Below are positions 52,874 to 61,201 of a stretch of 64,000 nt of DNA, piece by piece. The notes below the pieces were generated by a model that saw only the letters and a program-made list of their open reading frames with translations, did not search any database and was not told the origin of the DNA. Source of the stretch: Nocardia transvalensis (GTDB taxonomy: Bacteria > Actinomycetota > Actinomycetes > Mycobacteriales > Mycobacteriaceae); contig NZ_JADLQQ010000007.1 of the NCBI RefSeq assembly GCF_015477765.1, positions 1 to 64,000 on the forward strand, given 5' to 3'. The stretch's first letter is position 1. Every line of letters starts with the position of its first letter. Position numbers and translations under genes: made by a program.

Positions 52874-55018
52874 TTATCCCTTCACCTTGTCGAGTGAACG
52901 CTGGGCGGCCTCGACCACGGCGTCGGCGGTGAAGCCGAACTCGCGGAACAGGGTCTTGTAATCGGCCGACGCACCGAAGTGCTCGATCGAGACGATCTCA
53001 CCGGCCTCGCCGGCGAATCGGTACCACGGCATCGAGATACCGGCTTCGACGGTGACGCGCGCACGGACCGTGGGCGGCAGCACCTCGTCGCGGTAACTCT
53101 GCTCCTGCGCGTCGAACCACTCCACGCACGGCATCGAGACCACACGGGTTCCAACGCCCTGCGCCTCCAGCCTAGTCCTGGCCTCGACCGCGAGCTGTAG
53201 CTCCGAGCCGGTGGCGATCAGGATCACCTGCGGTGTCCCGGTGGACGATTCGGCCAGGATGTAGCCGCCCTTGCGGACGCCCTCGTAGCTGGTGCCCTCG
53301 AGGATCGGCAGGTCCTGGCGGGTCAGTGCCAGCGCAGACGGGCCGTCGATGAACGGGCCCTGCGCCGGGGTGAAATGCGAATCCCGTTCGGTGCTCTCGA
53401 GTTCCAGCACCGCGCGCCAGGCGTGCACGGTCTCGTTGGCGTCACCCGGGCGCACCACGTTCAGGCCCGGGATCGCCCGCAGCGCCGCCAGATGTTCGAT
53501 CGGCTGATGGGTCGGGCCGTCCTCGCCGAGGCCGATCGAGTCGTGGGTCCACACGTAGATCGCGGGCACCCGCATGAGCGCGGCCAGACGCACCGCGGGG
53601 CGCATGTAGTCGGAGAACACCAGGAAGGTGCCGCCGTAGGGGCGGGTGTTGCCGTGCAGGGCGATGCCGTTGAGGATCGCGCCCATGGCGTGCTCGCGCA
53701 CACCGAAGTGCAGGGTGCGGCCGTACGGGTTGGCCTTCCACATACCGGTGGAGATCGACTCCGGGCCGAAGCTCGGCTGATCGGGCATGGTGGTGTTGTT
53801 GGATTCGGCGAGGTCGGCCGAACCACCCCACAGCTCCGGCAGCACCGGCGCCAGCGCGGCCAGTACCTTGCCCGACGCCTTGCGGGTGGCCATACCCTTC
53901 GGGTCCGGCTCCCAGGACGGCAGGCCCGCGTGCCAGCCGTCCGGCAGCGTGCGCGCCGCCAGGCGATCGAAGAGCTTCTTGTTCTCCGGGTTGGCCTGGG
54001 CCCAGGTGTCGAACTGCTCCTGCCAGGCGGCTCGGGCGGCCTTGGCGCGGTCGGCGGCATTGCGGCGGGTGTGGGCGATGACCGCGTCGTCGACCTCGAA
54101 GCTCTGCTCCGGATCGAAGCCCAGGATCTTCTTGGTGGCGGCCACCTCGTCGGCGCCCAGCGCGGCGCCGTGCGAGGAGCCGGTGTTCATCTTGTTCGGG
54201 GCCGGATAGCCGATGATCGTGCGCAGCAGGATGAACGACGGCTTGTCGGTCACCGCCTGCGCCTGCGCGATCGCCTCCTCGATGGCGACCACGTCCTCGC
54301 CGCCCTCGACCACCTGCACGTGCCAGCCGTAGGCCCGGTAGCGCGCGGCGGTGTCCTCGCTCAGGGCGATGGTGGTGTCGTCCTCGATGGAGATCTTGTT
54401 GTCGTCGTAGAAGACGATCAGATTGCCCAGTTGCTGGGTGCCCGCCAGCGACGACGCCTCGGAGGTGACACCCTCTTCGATATCGCCGTCGGAGGCGATG
54501 ACGTAGATGAAATGGTCGAAGGGGCTGTGGCCCTGCGGGGCGTTCGGATCGAACAGGCCGCGCTCGCGTCGGGCCGCCATGGCCATGCCGACCGAGGACG
54601 CCAGGCCCTGTCCCAGCGGTCCGGTGGTGATCTCCACACCCCTGGTGTGCCGGTACTCCGGATGGCCCGGAGTGAGCGAACCCCACTTGCGCAGCTGCTT
54701 CAGATCGTCGAGTTCGAGACCCGAGCCCGACAGGTACAGCTGAATGTACTGGGTGAGGCTGGAGTGGCCCGCGGACAGGATGAACCGGTCACGCCCGGTC
54801 CAGTCCGGATCGCTCGGGTCGTAGCGCAGCACCCGCTGGTAGAGCGTGTACGCCAGCGGCGCCAGGCTCATCGCGGTGCCGGGGTGCCCGTTGCCCGCGT
54901 TCTGCACCGCGTCGGCGGCGAGGACGCGCACCGTGTCGACGGCTCGCGAGTCCAAATCGGTCCAGTCGTCCGGGTGGTTCGGCTGGGTGAGGGCGCGGAT
55001 GTCGTCTGTGACTGACAC
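52874..55018 (-). CDS. tkt: Transketolase
   Basis: Transketolase transfers C2 units between sugar phosphates using TPP. The 714-residue protein starts at the GTG at 55018 with GGAGAAT upstream. Landmarks are GHPGTAMSLAPLAYTLYQRV and HSSLTQYIQLYLSGSG in the N-domain, the TPP motif IASDGDIEEGVTSEASSLAG with EDDTTIALS, and REHAMGAILNGIALHGNTRP with TFLVFSDYMRPAVRLAALM in the pyrimidine domain. It is the first gene of the operon; the promoter should lie in the gap of about 270 bp shared with ctaB. Confidence 0.97.
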   Translation of the reverse strand: MSVTDDIRALTQPNHPDDWTDLDSRAVDTVRVLAADAVQNAGNGHPGTAMSLAPLAYTLYQRVLRYDPSDPDWTGRDRFILSAGHSSLTQYIQLYLSGSGLELDDLKQLRKWGSLTPGHPEYRHTRGVEITTGPLGQGLASSVGMAMAARRERGLFDPNAPQGHSPFDHFIYVIASDGDIEEGVTSEASSLAGTQQLGNLIVFYDDNKISIEDDTTIALSEDTAARYRAYGWHVQVVEGGEDVVAIEEAIAQAQAVTDKPSFILLRTIIGYPAPNKMNTGSSHGAALGADEVAATKKILGFDPEQSFEVDDAVIAHTRRNAADRAKAARAAWQEQFDTWAQANPENKKLFDRLAARTLPDGWHAGLPSWEPDPKGMATRKASGKVLAALAPVLPELWGGSADLAESNNTTMPDQPSFGPESISTGMWKANPYGRTLHFGVREHAMGAILNGIALHGNTRPYGGTFLVFSDYMRPAVRLAALMRVPAIYVWTHDSIGLGEDGPTHQPIEHLAALRAIPGLNVVRPGDANETVHAWRAVLELESTERDSHFTPAQGPFIDGPSALALTRQDLPILEGTSYEGVRKGGYILAESSTGTPQVILIATGSELQLAVEARTRLEAQGVGTRVVSMPCVEWFDAQEQSYRDEVLPPTVRARVTVEAGISMPWYRFAGEAGEIVSIEHFGASADYKTLFREFGFTADAVVEAAQRSLDKVKG

Positions 55019-55292
55019 GACCGGGATTCTCCTGACCTTCTCGTCAACGGTTGGCGGCGTGGGCTACCCCACCACCCTAGAGGTCACCGCAATCTCGCGA
55101 TGCGGGAACCCGCCCGCTCAGGTGCCCGCGTAGCTGCTTCGTTACGGTGGATGATTACCGCGCTGAACGCGCACCACGCCTGCGGCACCGGCGGATTCGC
55201 GGCGGGTGGGTGCGGGGCCACACCATAGCGGGGTCTACCATCGTCTGTAGTAGTTCTGACCGGATCGAGTGCACCACCTGCGAGGAGAGACA
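55019..55292. promoter_or_regulatory. Divergent promoter region tkt/ctaB
   Basis: A 274-bp region without a convincing gene; short frames inside it are spurious. It contains the ribosome sites for tkt (left) and ctaB (GAGGAGAG, right). I see no palindrome or riboswitch-like structure. Confidence 0.4.
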
Positions 55293-56279
55293 GTGCGGAT
55301 TGGGCAACAGCCGGGTGGTGCGCATGGCTCCTCCGCGACGGCACTGGCCGACCGTGTCACCGGCACCGGCCCGCTGTCGGCCCTGACCCGGCGGGTGCTG
55401 GCCTACATCGCGCTGACCAAGCCGCGCGTGATCGAACTGCTGCTGGTCGCGACAATCCCGACGATGCTGCTGGCCGACCGCGGCCACATCGATATCCGTC
55501 TCATCCTGGCCACGCTGTTCGGCGGCTGGATGGGTGCGGCCAGCGCCAACACCCTCAACTGCGTCGCCGACGCCGATATCGACAAGGTGATGAAGCGGAC
55601 CTCCAAGCGTCCGCTGGCGCGCGAGGCCGTGCCGACCCGCAACGCGTTCGTCTTCGGTGTCGTGCTCGGGGCGGGGTCGTTCGCCTGGCTGTGGTGGCAG
55701 GCCAATCTGCTGTCGGGTCTGCTGGTGGTCGCGACCATCCTGTTCTACGTCTTCGTCTACACGCTCGGTCTCAAGCGCCGCACCTCGCAGAACGTGGTGT
55801 GGGGTGGTGCGGCCGGATGTATGCCCGCGCTGGTCGGCTGGTCCGCGGTGACCGGTTCGATCGGCTGGCCCGCGATCGTGCTGTTCCTGGTGATCTTCTT
55901 CTGGACACCGCCGCACACCTGGGCGCTTGCCATGCGCTACAAGGAGGACTACCGCGCCGCGGGCGTGCCGATGCTGCCGGTGGTGGCCACCGAGCAGGCG
56001 GTGACCAAGCAGATCGTCGTCTACACCTGGCTCACCGTGGCCGCGACCCTGGCGCTGATTCCGGCGACCGGCGTGGTGTACGCCGCGGTCGCGATCGCGG
56101 CCGGCGCCTGGTTCCTGCTGATGGCCCACCAGCTGTATTCCGGTGTCCGCCGCGGCGAATCGGTCAAACCGCTCCGGTTGTTCCTGCAGTCCAACAACTA
56201 TCTCGCCGTCGTGTTCTGCGGTTTGGCCGTCGATTCGGTCCTCGGCTGGCACACCCTCGGCGACAGCCTCTTCGGCTGA
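55293..56279 (+). CDS. ctaB: Protoheme IX farnesyltransferase (heme O synthase)
   Basis: CtaB attaches a farnesyl group to heme b, making heme O for cytochrome oxidase; it is an inner-membrane prenyltransferase of the UbiA fold with about 9 helices. The 328-residue protein starts at GTG 55293 (RIGQQPGGAHG) with GAGGAGAG upstream. LTKPRVIELLLVATIPTML, the first Asp-rich motif NTLNCVADADIDKVMKRTSK and the second YKEDYRAAGVPMLPVVA are intact. In mycobacteria ctaB also adjoins tkt. The ctaA gene, which acts next, is at the right end of this window. Confidence 0.95.
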   Translation: MRIGQQPGGAHGSSATALADRVTGTGPLSALTRRVLAYIALTKPRVIELLLVATIPTMLLADRGHIDIRLILATLFGGWMGAASANTLNCVADADIDKVMKRTSKRPLAREAVPTRNAFVFGVVLGAGSFAWLWWQANLLSGLLVVATILFYVFVYTLGLKRRTSQNVVWGGAAGCMPALVGWSAVTGSIGWPAIVLFLVIFFWTPPHTWALAMRYKEDYRAAGVPMLPVVATEQAVTKQIVVYTWLTVAATLALIPATGVVYAAVAIAAGAWFLLMAHQLYSGVRRGESVKPLRLFLQSNNYLAVVFCGLAVDSVLGWHTLGDSLFG

Positions 56280-56375
56280 GCCCTGCCCTGCGGGCAGGGC
56301 ACGAGGGAACTCTGGCCAGGCACGAGGGAACCAGGGCACACGAGGAACCAGGGCAGGAAGGAAACCGTTGCAGGG
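56280..56375. repeat. Terminator hairpin and short direct repeats after ctaB
   Basis: GCCCTGCCC / GGGCAGGGC (56280-56300, 3-nt loop) starts at the base after the ctaB stop. It is followed by GGCACGAGGGAAC at 56298-56310 and again at 56319-56331, then a shorter third copy (ACGAGGAACCAGGGCA) near 56340. The repeat spacing is 21 bp. Confidence 0.6.
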
Positions 56376-56380
56376 GCCTT

Positions 56381-57565
56381 CTATCCCTGGGGGCAGGGCT
56401 GGAGGGGGTAGCAGGCCGGGCCGGGGGTTTGTGTGGGGATGGTTCGGTCGGGGGCCTTGGTGAAGGGGGTGGTCGTGGTCTGTCCGGGGGCGGGAGCCGG
56501 GCCGGGAGTCGTCTTGTTCGAACTTCCGCCGCTGCACAGGGCGGCGAAGGCCAGGACGAGGACCAGGAAGGCCAGAATCACCAGCGGGGCGATCCCGCGC
56601 CCGCGACGGCGCGGCGGCTTGGGCGGGCGCGGATCGAACGGGACCGAATACGGCTGGGGGGTGGGCTGATACGGGGGTTGCGGGGGCGGCGGCATGCCCG
56701 GGCCCGGTGGGGGCGCGGCGTATTGCCCGGCAGTGGGTTGCGGACCGGCGGGGCCGGGCGCAGCCGGGCCACCGAGCGGTGGAATCGGCGCACCGCTGGG
56801 CGGTGGAACCGGTACGGGACCACCGGCCGCCGGATTCGACGGCGCAGCCTGCTGTCCACCGGGCTGGGGGATCGGCGCAGTGGCGACCGGCGCATCCATC
56901 GGCTGTGCCGCGGGCCGATCCGCCGCCGGGCGGGGCGGCGTCCGGTCCGCGCGTGGTGCCGGGAACCCCTCGGCGGTCAGGTCGGAATACGTTGCGGCGG
57001 CGGCAAATCCGAGGGCGCCCAGCGCCTGGCCCACTTGCGCGGCATCCCAGGAGTCGGGGGCATCCGCGGCGATGTCGGTGAAATAGGACCGCAGCGACGC
57101 GGGCCGGTCGCCGACCACCACATCGATCCCGTCCGGCAGCATGCCCTTCTCGAGGTTCACCCGCGTGCCGAGCTGGGGGATGACCAGCACCATGCCCATC
57201 ACCCGCACGTGCTCGCGGCCGGGGGCAGCCCGCAGCAACCGCTGGACCTCGTCGGTGCGGGCGCGGATCTCCTCCATCGGCTCGGTGCCCGACTGGACAC
57301 CCTCCAGCGGAGCAATGCGGCCATCGACGGTCCAGGGCGCGTCGGCGGCGACGGTCAGCGTGCCGTTCACCCGCTCGGTGAAACCCTTCACCGCGACCAC
57401 GACGCAGATCTTGGGCGTCCACACGATCACGTCGGCGCCACCGGCCTTCACCACCGAGATCCCGGACAGCGCATGCGCCCCGGTCCACGACTTCAACCAG
57501 TTCACCACTGTCCGCTCGGTGCTGGACAGGCGCGACGGGTCGTCGTTGCGGACCTTCACCAACAT
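56381..57565 (-). CDS. Proline-rich single-pass membrane protein with degenerate NERD-like domain
   Basis: An unrecognised 394-residue protein. The N-terminal 190 residues resemble a PD-(D/E)xK or nuclease-related (NERD) fold: Asp45 in GGADVIVW and the strand ICVVVAVKGF, where Ala58 stands in place of the Glu of an active ExK. A proline-rich linker of about 130 residues follows (PPQPPYQPTPQPYSVPFD), then basic RRRGRG, one membrane helix (IAPLVILAFLVLVLAFAALC) and a short outer tail with two cysteines. It is probably anchored with the N-terminal domain inside. It is convergent with ctaB; an actinobacterial specificity is likely. Function unknown. Confidence 0.65.
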   Translation of the reverse strand: MLVKVRNDDPSRLSSTERTVVNWLKSWTGAHALSGISVVKAGGADVIVWTPKICVVVAVKGFTERVNGTLTVAADAPWTVDGRIAPLEGVQSGTEPMEEIRARTDEVQRLLRAAPGREHVRVMGMVLVIPQLGTRVNLEKGMLPDGIDVVVGDRPASLRSYFTDIAADAPDSWDAAQVGQALGALGFAAAATYSDLTAEGFPAPRADRTPPRPAADRPAAQPMDAPVATAPIPQPGGQQAAPSNPAAGGPVPVPPPSGAPIPPLGGPAAPGPAGPQPTAGQYAAPPPGPGMPPPPQPPYQPTPQPYSVPFDPRPPKPPRRRGRGIAPLVILAFLVLVLAFAALCSGGSSNKTTPGPAPAPGQTTTTPFTKAPDRTIPTQTPGPACYPLQPCPQG

Positions 57566-57711
57566 CTAGATCAACCCCTGACCGATGCCCTCATCTGCCG
57601 GCCGCCTCAGCGGTCACCCGGCCACCGTACGACGGTACAGCGAACCCGGGCGAATCGGCTTGCGCGCCAGCACAGATCATGCAGCATCGGTCCGGCCGCG
57701 CTCCCGGCGGG

Positions 57712-59139
57712 TCACCCGTCCTTACGCCAGGCCAGATATCCGTCGGGCCGCACCAGAATTCTGGTCCCGGCGGTCGCGGCATAGTCGGTGAAGGCATGGC
57801 CGTCGACAGCCACGAGTCGACCGTCGGTCGCCAGGCGATCCGGGCCGACGATCGAATAGGTCCGCACCCCGTCGGCAGCGGGTTCGGCGGGTGCGTCGAA
57901 GGACAGCAGGGTGGCGTGCGGGCCACGGAACAGGTCGAACAGCCGCACCACGGTGCCGTCGGCGCGGCGCAGCGGGGCGTCGGGTGCCCGATCCCCGGCG
58001 ACCAGCGTGCCGGTCTCGCCCGCCGCGCGGTAGCTGATGTCGAGCTGGCGGGTCTGTTCGCCGCGATCCATGGCGTCCTCGTCGCCTGCGACATGCTTCT
58101 CGAGGAGGTCGGTGCTGATACCCAGCACGCGGGCGGCCACGGCGCGGCGTTCGAGGTCGTAGGTATCGAGCGGTTTCGGATCGCCACGCAGGGCGGCGGC
58201 GAGCTTCCACCCGAGGTTGTAGGCGTCCTGGACGCCGGTGTTCATGCCTTGCCCGCCTGTCGGCGGATGCACGTGCGCCGCATCGCCCGCCAGGAATACC
58301 CGCCCGGACCGGAAGCTTTGCGCGAGTCGGGTATTCGGCCGCCAGGCCGACGCCCACACCGGTTCGCCCAGGACGATGTCGCTGCGCCCGGAGTAGCGAT
58401 CGACGCGCGCCTGCATCACCGCACGGGTCGGCTCGTCGTCGAACAGTCCCGTGACGAGCTGGAACAGCCGACCACCCGGCAGCGGGGTCATGGCGACGCC
58501 CTCCAACGGTGCTCCCGACTCGGCGAACCAGTAGCCGTAGTCGTGGTCGAGCGCGTCGGCGGTCACGTCTGCGATCAGTATGCGCATCGACTCGTCGGTG
58601 GTGCCCTCGAAGGGGATGCCGAGGACCTTGCGCACCCGGCTGGCACCGCCGTCGGCGCCGACCAGATAGTCCGCCCGCACCGTCTGCATGCCGCCGGGGC
58701 CGTCGAGGGTGACGGTCACGCCGTGGTCGTCGGCAGCGAAATCGACCAGGGCAGTGCCCGACTCGACCTTTACCCCGAATTCGGCGAGCCGGTCACGCAG
58801 GATGCGTTCGATGTCGGACTGTCCCAGCACCCACGGGTTGGGATGGGGGACCGCGGGGGTCGGCTCCAGTGCTTCTGTCCGGTGGCGCTCGGTGACGAAG
58901 CGCCCGCCCAGATACACCCTTATCGGTGCCGGGGCCGCACCCTCGGTCAGCACTCGGTCGAGCACCCCGAGGTCGTCGAACACCTCCAGGGTGCGCGGCT
59001 GGATGCCGTCCCCGCGGGAGCCGACGAAGAACTGCGCGGCCTTGTCGACGATGCGCACCTGCACGCCCCGACGGGCCAGATCGATGGCGAGGGTGAGGCC
59101 GGTGGGCCCGGCTCCGGCGATGAGTACCTGCGGAGACAT
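57712..59139 (-). CDS. FAD-dependent aromatic-ring monooxygenase (PHBH family)
   Basis: A 475-residue class A flavoprotein hydroxylase. The start ATG 59139 has GGGAGGA upstream. FAD motifs are GAGPTGLTLAIDLARRG (N-terminus), DYLVGADGGASRVRK (DG motif, about residues 155-169) and GRVFLAGDAAHVHPPTGGQG (GD motif). The C-terminal 90 residues form the thioredoxin-like domain usual in the RdmE/MhpA/rifampicin-monooxygenase group. It should insert oxygen into an aromatic or polyketide substrate with NAD(P)H; which one is not clear. It is divergent from a TetR gene with a perfect operator between them, so it is induced by a small ligand. Confidence 0.86.
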   Translation of the reverse strand: MSPQVLIAGAGPTGLTLAIDLARRGVQVRIVDKAAQFFVGSRGDGIQPRTLEVFDDLGVLDRVLTEGAAPAPIRVYLGGRFVTERHRTEALEPTPAVPHPNPWVLGQSDIERILRDRLAEFGVKVESGTALVDFAADDHGVTVTLDGPGGMQTVRADYLVGADGGASRVRKVLGIPFEGTTDESMRILIADVTADALDHDYGYWFAESGAPLEGVAMTPLPGGRLFQLVTGLFDDEPTRAVMQARVDRYSGRSDIVLGEPVWASAWRPNTRLAQSFRSGRVFLAGDAAHVHPPTGGQGMNTGVQDAYNLGWKLAAALRGDPKPLDTYDLERRAVAARVLGISTDLLEKHVAGDEDAMDRGEQTRQLDISYRAAGETGTLVAGDRAPDAPLRRADGTVVRLFDLFRGPHATLLSFDAPAEPAADGVRTYSIVGPDRLATDGRLVAVDGHAFTDYAATAGTRILVRPDGYLAWRKDG

Positions 59140-59171
59140 GAGTCCTCCCAATGGTGAATCTAAATTCAGTG

Positions 59172-59188
59172 AATACTGATTCAGTATT
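59172..59188. promoter_or_regulatory. Perfect 17-bp operator palindrome
   Basis: AATACTGA, T, TCAGTATT is perfectly symmetric. It lies 32 bp upstream of the flavin monooxygenase start and 34 bp before the TetR start. It is almost certainly the binding site of the TetR protein encoded to the right. Confidence 0.75.
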
Positions 59189-59222
59189 GTGATTGGTAGG
59201 GTCCGCTGTCAAGGAGGTGAGG

Positions 59223-59822
59223 ATGGCCCGCCGCAAGGAGCAGTCGGCCGAAACCGAACAGGCCCTGAAGGATGCCGCGCGCCGGCTGTTCGCCGAGCGG
59301 GGCTATCTGAACACCAAGATCACCGACATCACCGCGGCCGCCGGTCGCGCGGCCGGGTCGTTCTACAACCATTTCGCGAGCAAGGAGGAGCTGCTGCAGC
59401 AGCTGCTGAAAGACTTTGCCGCCGAAGGGGATACGGCCGCCGACGCGCAGGAGCACAATCCCGACTTCACCGATCCCGACGCCATCCGCTACCACGTTCG
59501 GGCCTATTGGGGCTTCGCCCGCCGCCACTGGCCGGTGCTGCGTGCGGTGAATCAGGCGGCGCTGGTCAACGAGGACTTCGCGCGGCTGAGTGCGCATTTC
59601 GCCGCCGAGCAGCGCCGCGACATCGCCGACCACCTGGACGGCTTCGGGGTGGCGGGCATCCAGTTACCCAGCACCCGCGACGGCAGCCTCGCGATGATGT
59701 TCGCCATGATCCACGGCCTCCTCGAGGCCGCGGCGGAGGGCGCGGTCGAGCTCACCGACGAGCAGGCCGTGGAGGGGCTGACGCGGTTCATCTACCGCGG
59801 GCTCACCGGCCGTGACTATTGA
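59223..59822 (+). CDS. TetR-family regulator of the flavin monooxygenase
   Basis: A 199-residue TetR repressor starting at the ATG at 59223, which has AAGGAGGTGAG directly upstream; GTG 59193 would add ten residues and run through the ribosome site. The DNA-binding domain includes ALKDAARRLFAERGYLNTKI, TDITAAAGRAAGSFYNHFAS and KEELLQQLL. The helical ligand domain has no recognisable pocket signature. The perfect palindrome before the gene and the divergent monooxygenase imply autorepression and substrate-induced release. Confidence 0.87.
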   Translation: MARRKEQSAETEQALKDAARRLFAERGYLNTKITDITAAAGRAAGSFYNHFASKEELLQQLLKDFAAEGDTAADAQEHNPDFTDPDAIRYHVRAYWGFARRHWPVLRAVNQAALVNEDFARLSAHFAAEQRRDIADHLDGFGVAGIQLPSTRDGSLAMMFAMIHGLLEAAAEGAVELTDEQAVEGLTRFIYRGLTGRDY

Positions 59823-59838
59823 GGCCCCGGCGAAAGGC

Positions 59839-60804
59839 TCAGGGCAACAGGACGATCGAGCCGGTGGTTTTGCGGGCCTCCAGGTCCCGGTGTGCCTGTT
59901 CGGCATCGGCGAGGGGGTAGGTGGCGCCGACGCGGACGCGCAGGGTGCCGGTCGCGATGCCGTTGAAGACATCGCCTGCGCGCCACAGCAATTCGTCGCG
60001 AGTGCGGGTGTAGTGGGCCAGGGTGGGCCGGGTCACGAACAGCGAACCGGCGCGGTTGAGGCGCTGCAGATCGAACGGCGGCACCGGGCCGCTGGCCGCG
60101 CCGAACAGTGCGAGCATGCCGCGCACGCGCAATGACGCCAGGCTCGCCTCGAAGGTGGCCTTGCCGACGCCGTCGTAGACCGCCGCCACGCCCTCGCCGT
60201 CGGTCAGCGCGCGAACCCGCTGGGCGACATCCTCGTCGTAGCGCAGCACCTCGGCGGCGCCCGCTTCCCGGGACAGGGTTTCCTTCTCGTCGGTGGAGAC
60301 GGTGGTGATCACCCGCACTCCCTTGGCGGCCGCCATCTGGGTCAGCAGCAGACCCACGCCACCGGCCCCGGCGTGGACCAGTACGGCCTCGCCGGGTTCG
60401 GGCTTGTAGACCGATTCGACGAGGTAGTGCGCGGTCATCCCCTGCAGCAGCGCCGAGGCCGCCACCGGCGCCTCGACCCCCTCGGGCACCGGAATCGCCA
60501 CCGCGGCCGGGACCAGCACCTGCTCGGCGTAGCTGCCCGGCGCCGCCGACCACGCCACCCGAGCACCGACCCGGAACTCGCTCACGTCCGGACCGACCGC
60601 CGCCACGATGCCGGTGCCCTCCGAACCGGGGATGTAGGGCACGTCCTGCGGATAGGCGCCGGTGCGGATATAGGTATCGATGAAGTTGATGCCGATCGCG
60701 TCGGTATCCACCAGCAGTTGACCGGGACCGGCCTGCGGCGCGGGCGCCTCCACGTATTTCAGGACCTCGGGACCGCCGTGCTCGGAAACCTGAATCGCGC
60801 GCAT
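59839..60804 (-). CDS. qor: Quinone oxidoreductase (zinc-independent MDR)
   Basis: A 321-residue NADPH:quinone reductase of the medium-chain family. It has MRAIQVSEHGGPEVLKYVEA, NFIDTYIRTGAYPQDVPYIP (no zinc cysteines), and the cofactor motif VLVHAGAGGVGLLLTQMAAA near residues 145-165. A homologue, qor, is found in the same neighbourhood in mycobacteria. It reduces quinones or enones with NADPH in the cytosol. Its start is 33 bp from the divergent conserved small gene. Confidence 0.92.
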   Translation of the reverse strand: MRAIQVSEHGGPEVLKYVEAPAPQAGPGQLLVDTDAIGINFIDTYIRTGAYPQDVPYIPGSEGTGIVAAVGPDVSEFRVGARVAWSAAPGSYAEQVLVPAAVAIPVPEGVEAPVAASALLQGMTAHYLVESVYKPEPGEAVLVHAGAGGVGLLLTQMAAAKGVRVITTVSTDEKETLSREAGAAEVLRYDEDVAQRVRALTDGEGVAAVYDGVGKATFEASLASLRVRGMLALFGAASGPVPPFDLQRLNRAGSLFVTRPTLAHYTRTRDELLWRAGDVFNGIATGTLRVRVGATYPLADAEQAHRDLEARKTTGSIVLLP

Positions 60805-60837
60805 GCGCTTACCCTACCCATCGGTAAACTGATCGGC

Positions 60838-61188
60838 ATGACCGAAACCGCCACCGCGGCCCCCGCGAAGCTGTCGCCCTCCGTCGTCGACTCGGTGAAG
60901 GAATTCGTCGCCGGTCACGGTGGTTCCGCCACCGCCGTGCTGCAGCCCATCGGCCGCATGGGCGTGCGGATCACGCTGGTCGGTGCCGACGGTGTGCTCG
61001 GCGACCGGGTCGTCGACGACCTGCCCACCGCGAAGGCCCTCGTCGAGGCGGTCGACGGGGTGAGCGAGACCGAGCACTGGGACCGCGAGCTGACCTCCGT
61101 GGTGACTCCCGCGAAGGGGCACTGGGCCAAGATGGCCGGTTGGGTGGCGCGGCAGTCGCGGTACCCGAAGGCGCGCAACGAGCGCTGA
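60838..61188 (+). CDS. Conserved actinobacterial small protein (116 aa)
   Basis: A 116-residue soluble protein of unknown function: an Ala-rich start, then LSPSVVDSVKEFVAGHGGSA, VRITLVGADGVLGDRVVDDL and a basic, tryptophan-containing C-terminus (KGHWAKMAGWVARQSRYPKA). A protein of this type sits between qor and ctaA in mycobacteria, as far as I recall. The ATG has no clear ribosome site and may be translated from a leaderless message. Its stop is 13 bp before the PheC-like gene, so both could be co-transcribed. Confidence 0.75.
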   Translation: MTETATAAPAKLSPSVVDSVKEFVAGHGGSATAVLQPIGRMGVRITLVGADGVLGDRVVDDLPTAKALVEAVDGVSETEHWDRELTSVVTPAKGHWAKMAGWVARQSRYPKARNER

Positions 61189-61201
61189 GCGCTCTGGGCC
61201 C

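Noticed and set aside
55155..57784. Long frames on both strands around ctaB and the proline-rich gene
   Set aside because: ctaB and the proline-rich membrane protein explain the region; the alternatives are opposite-strand or shifted-frame shadows, rich in Arg/Gly/Pro.
57712..59139. Rifampicin monooxygenase (Rox/RIFMO)
   Set aside because: Same family and domain order, but the substrate-facing regions differ from the Nocardia farcinica enzyme as I remember it. Not enough to assign a drug substrate.
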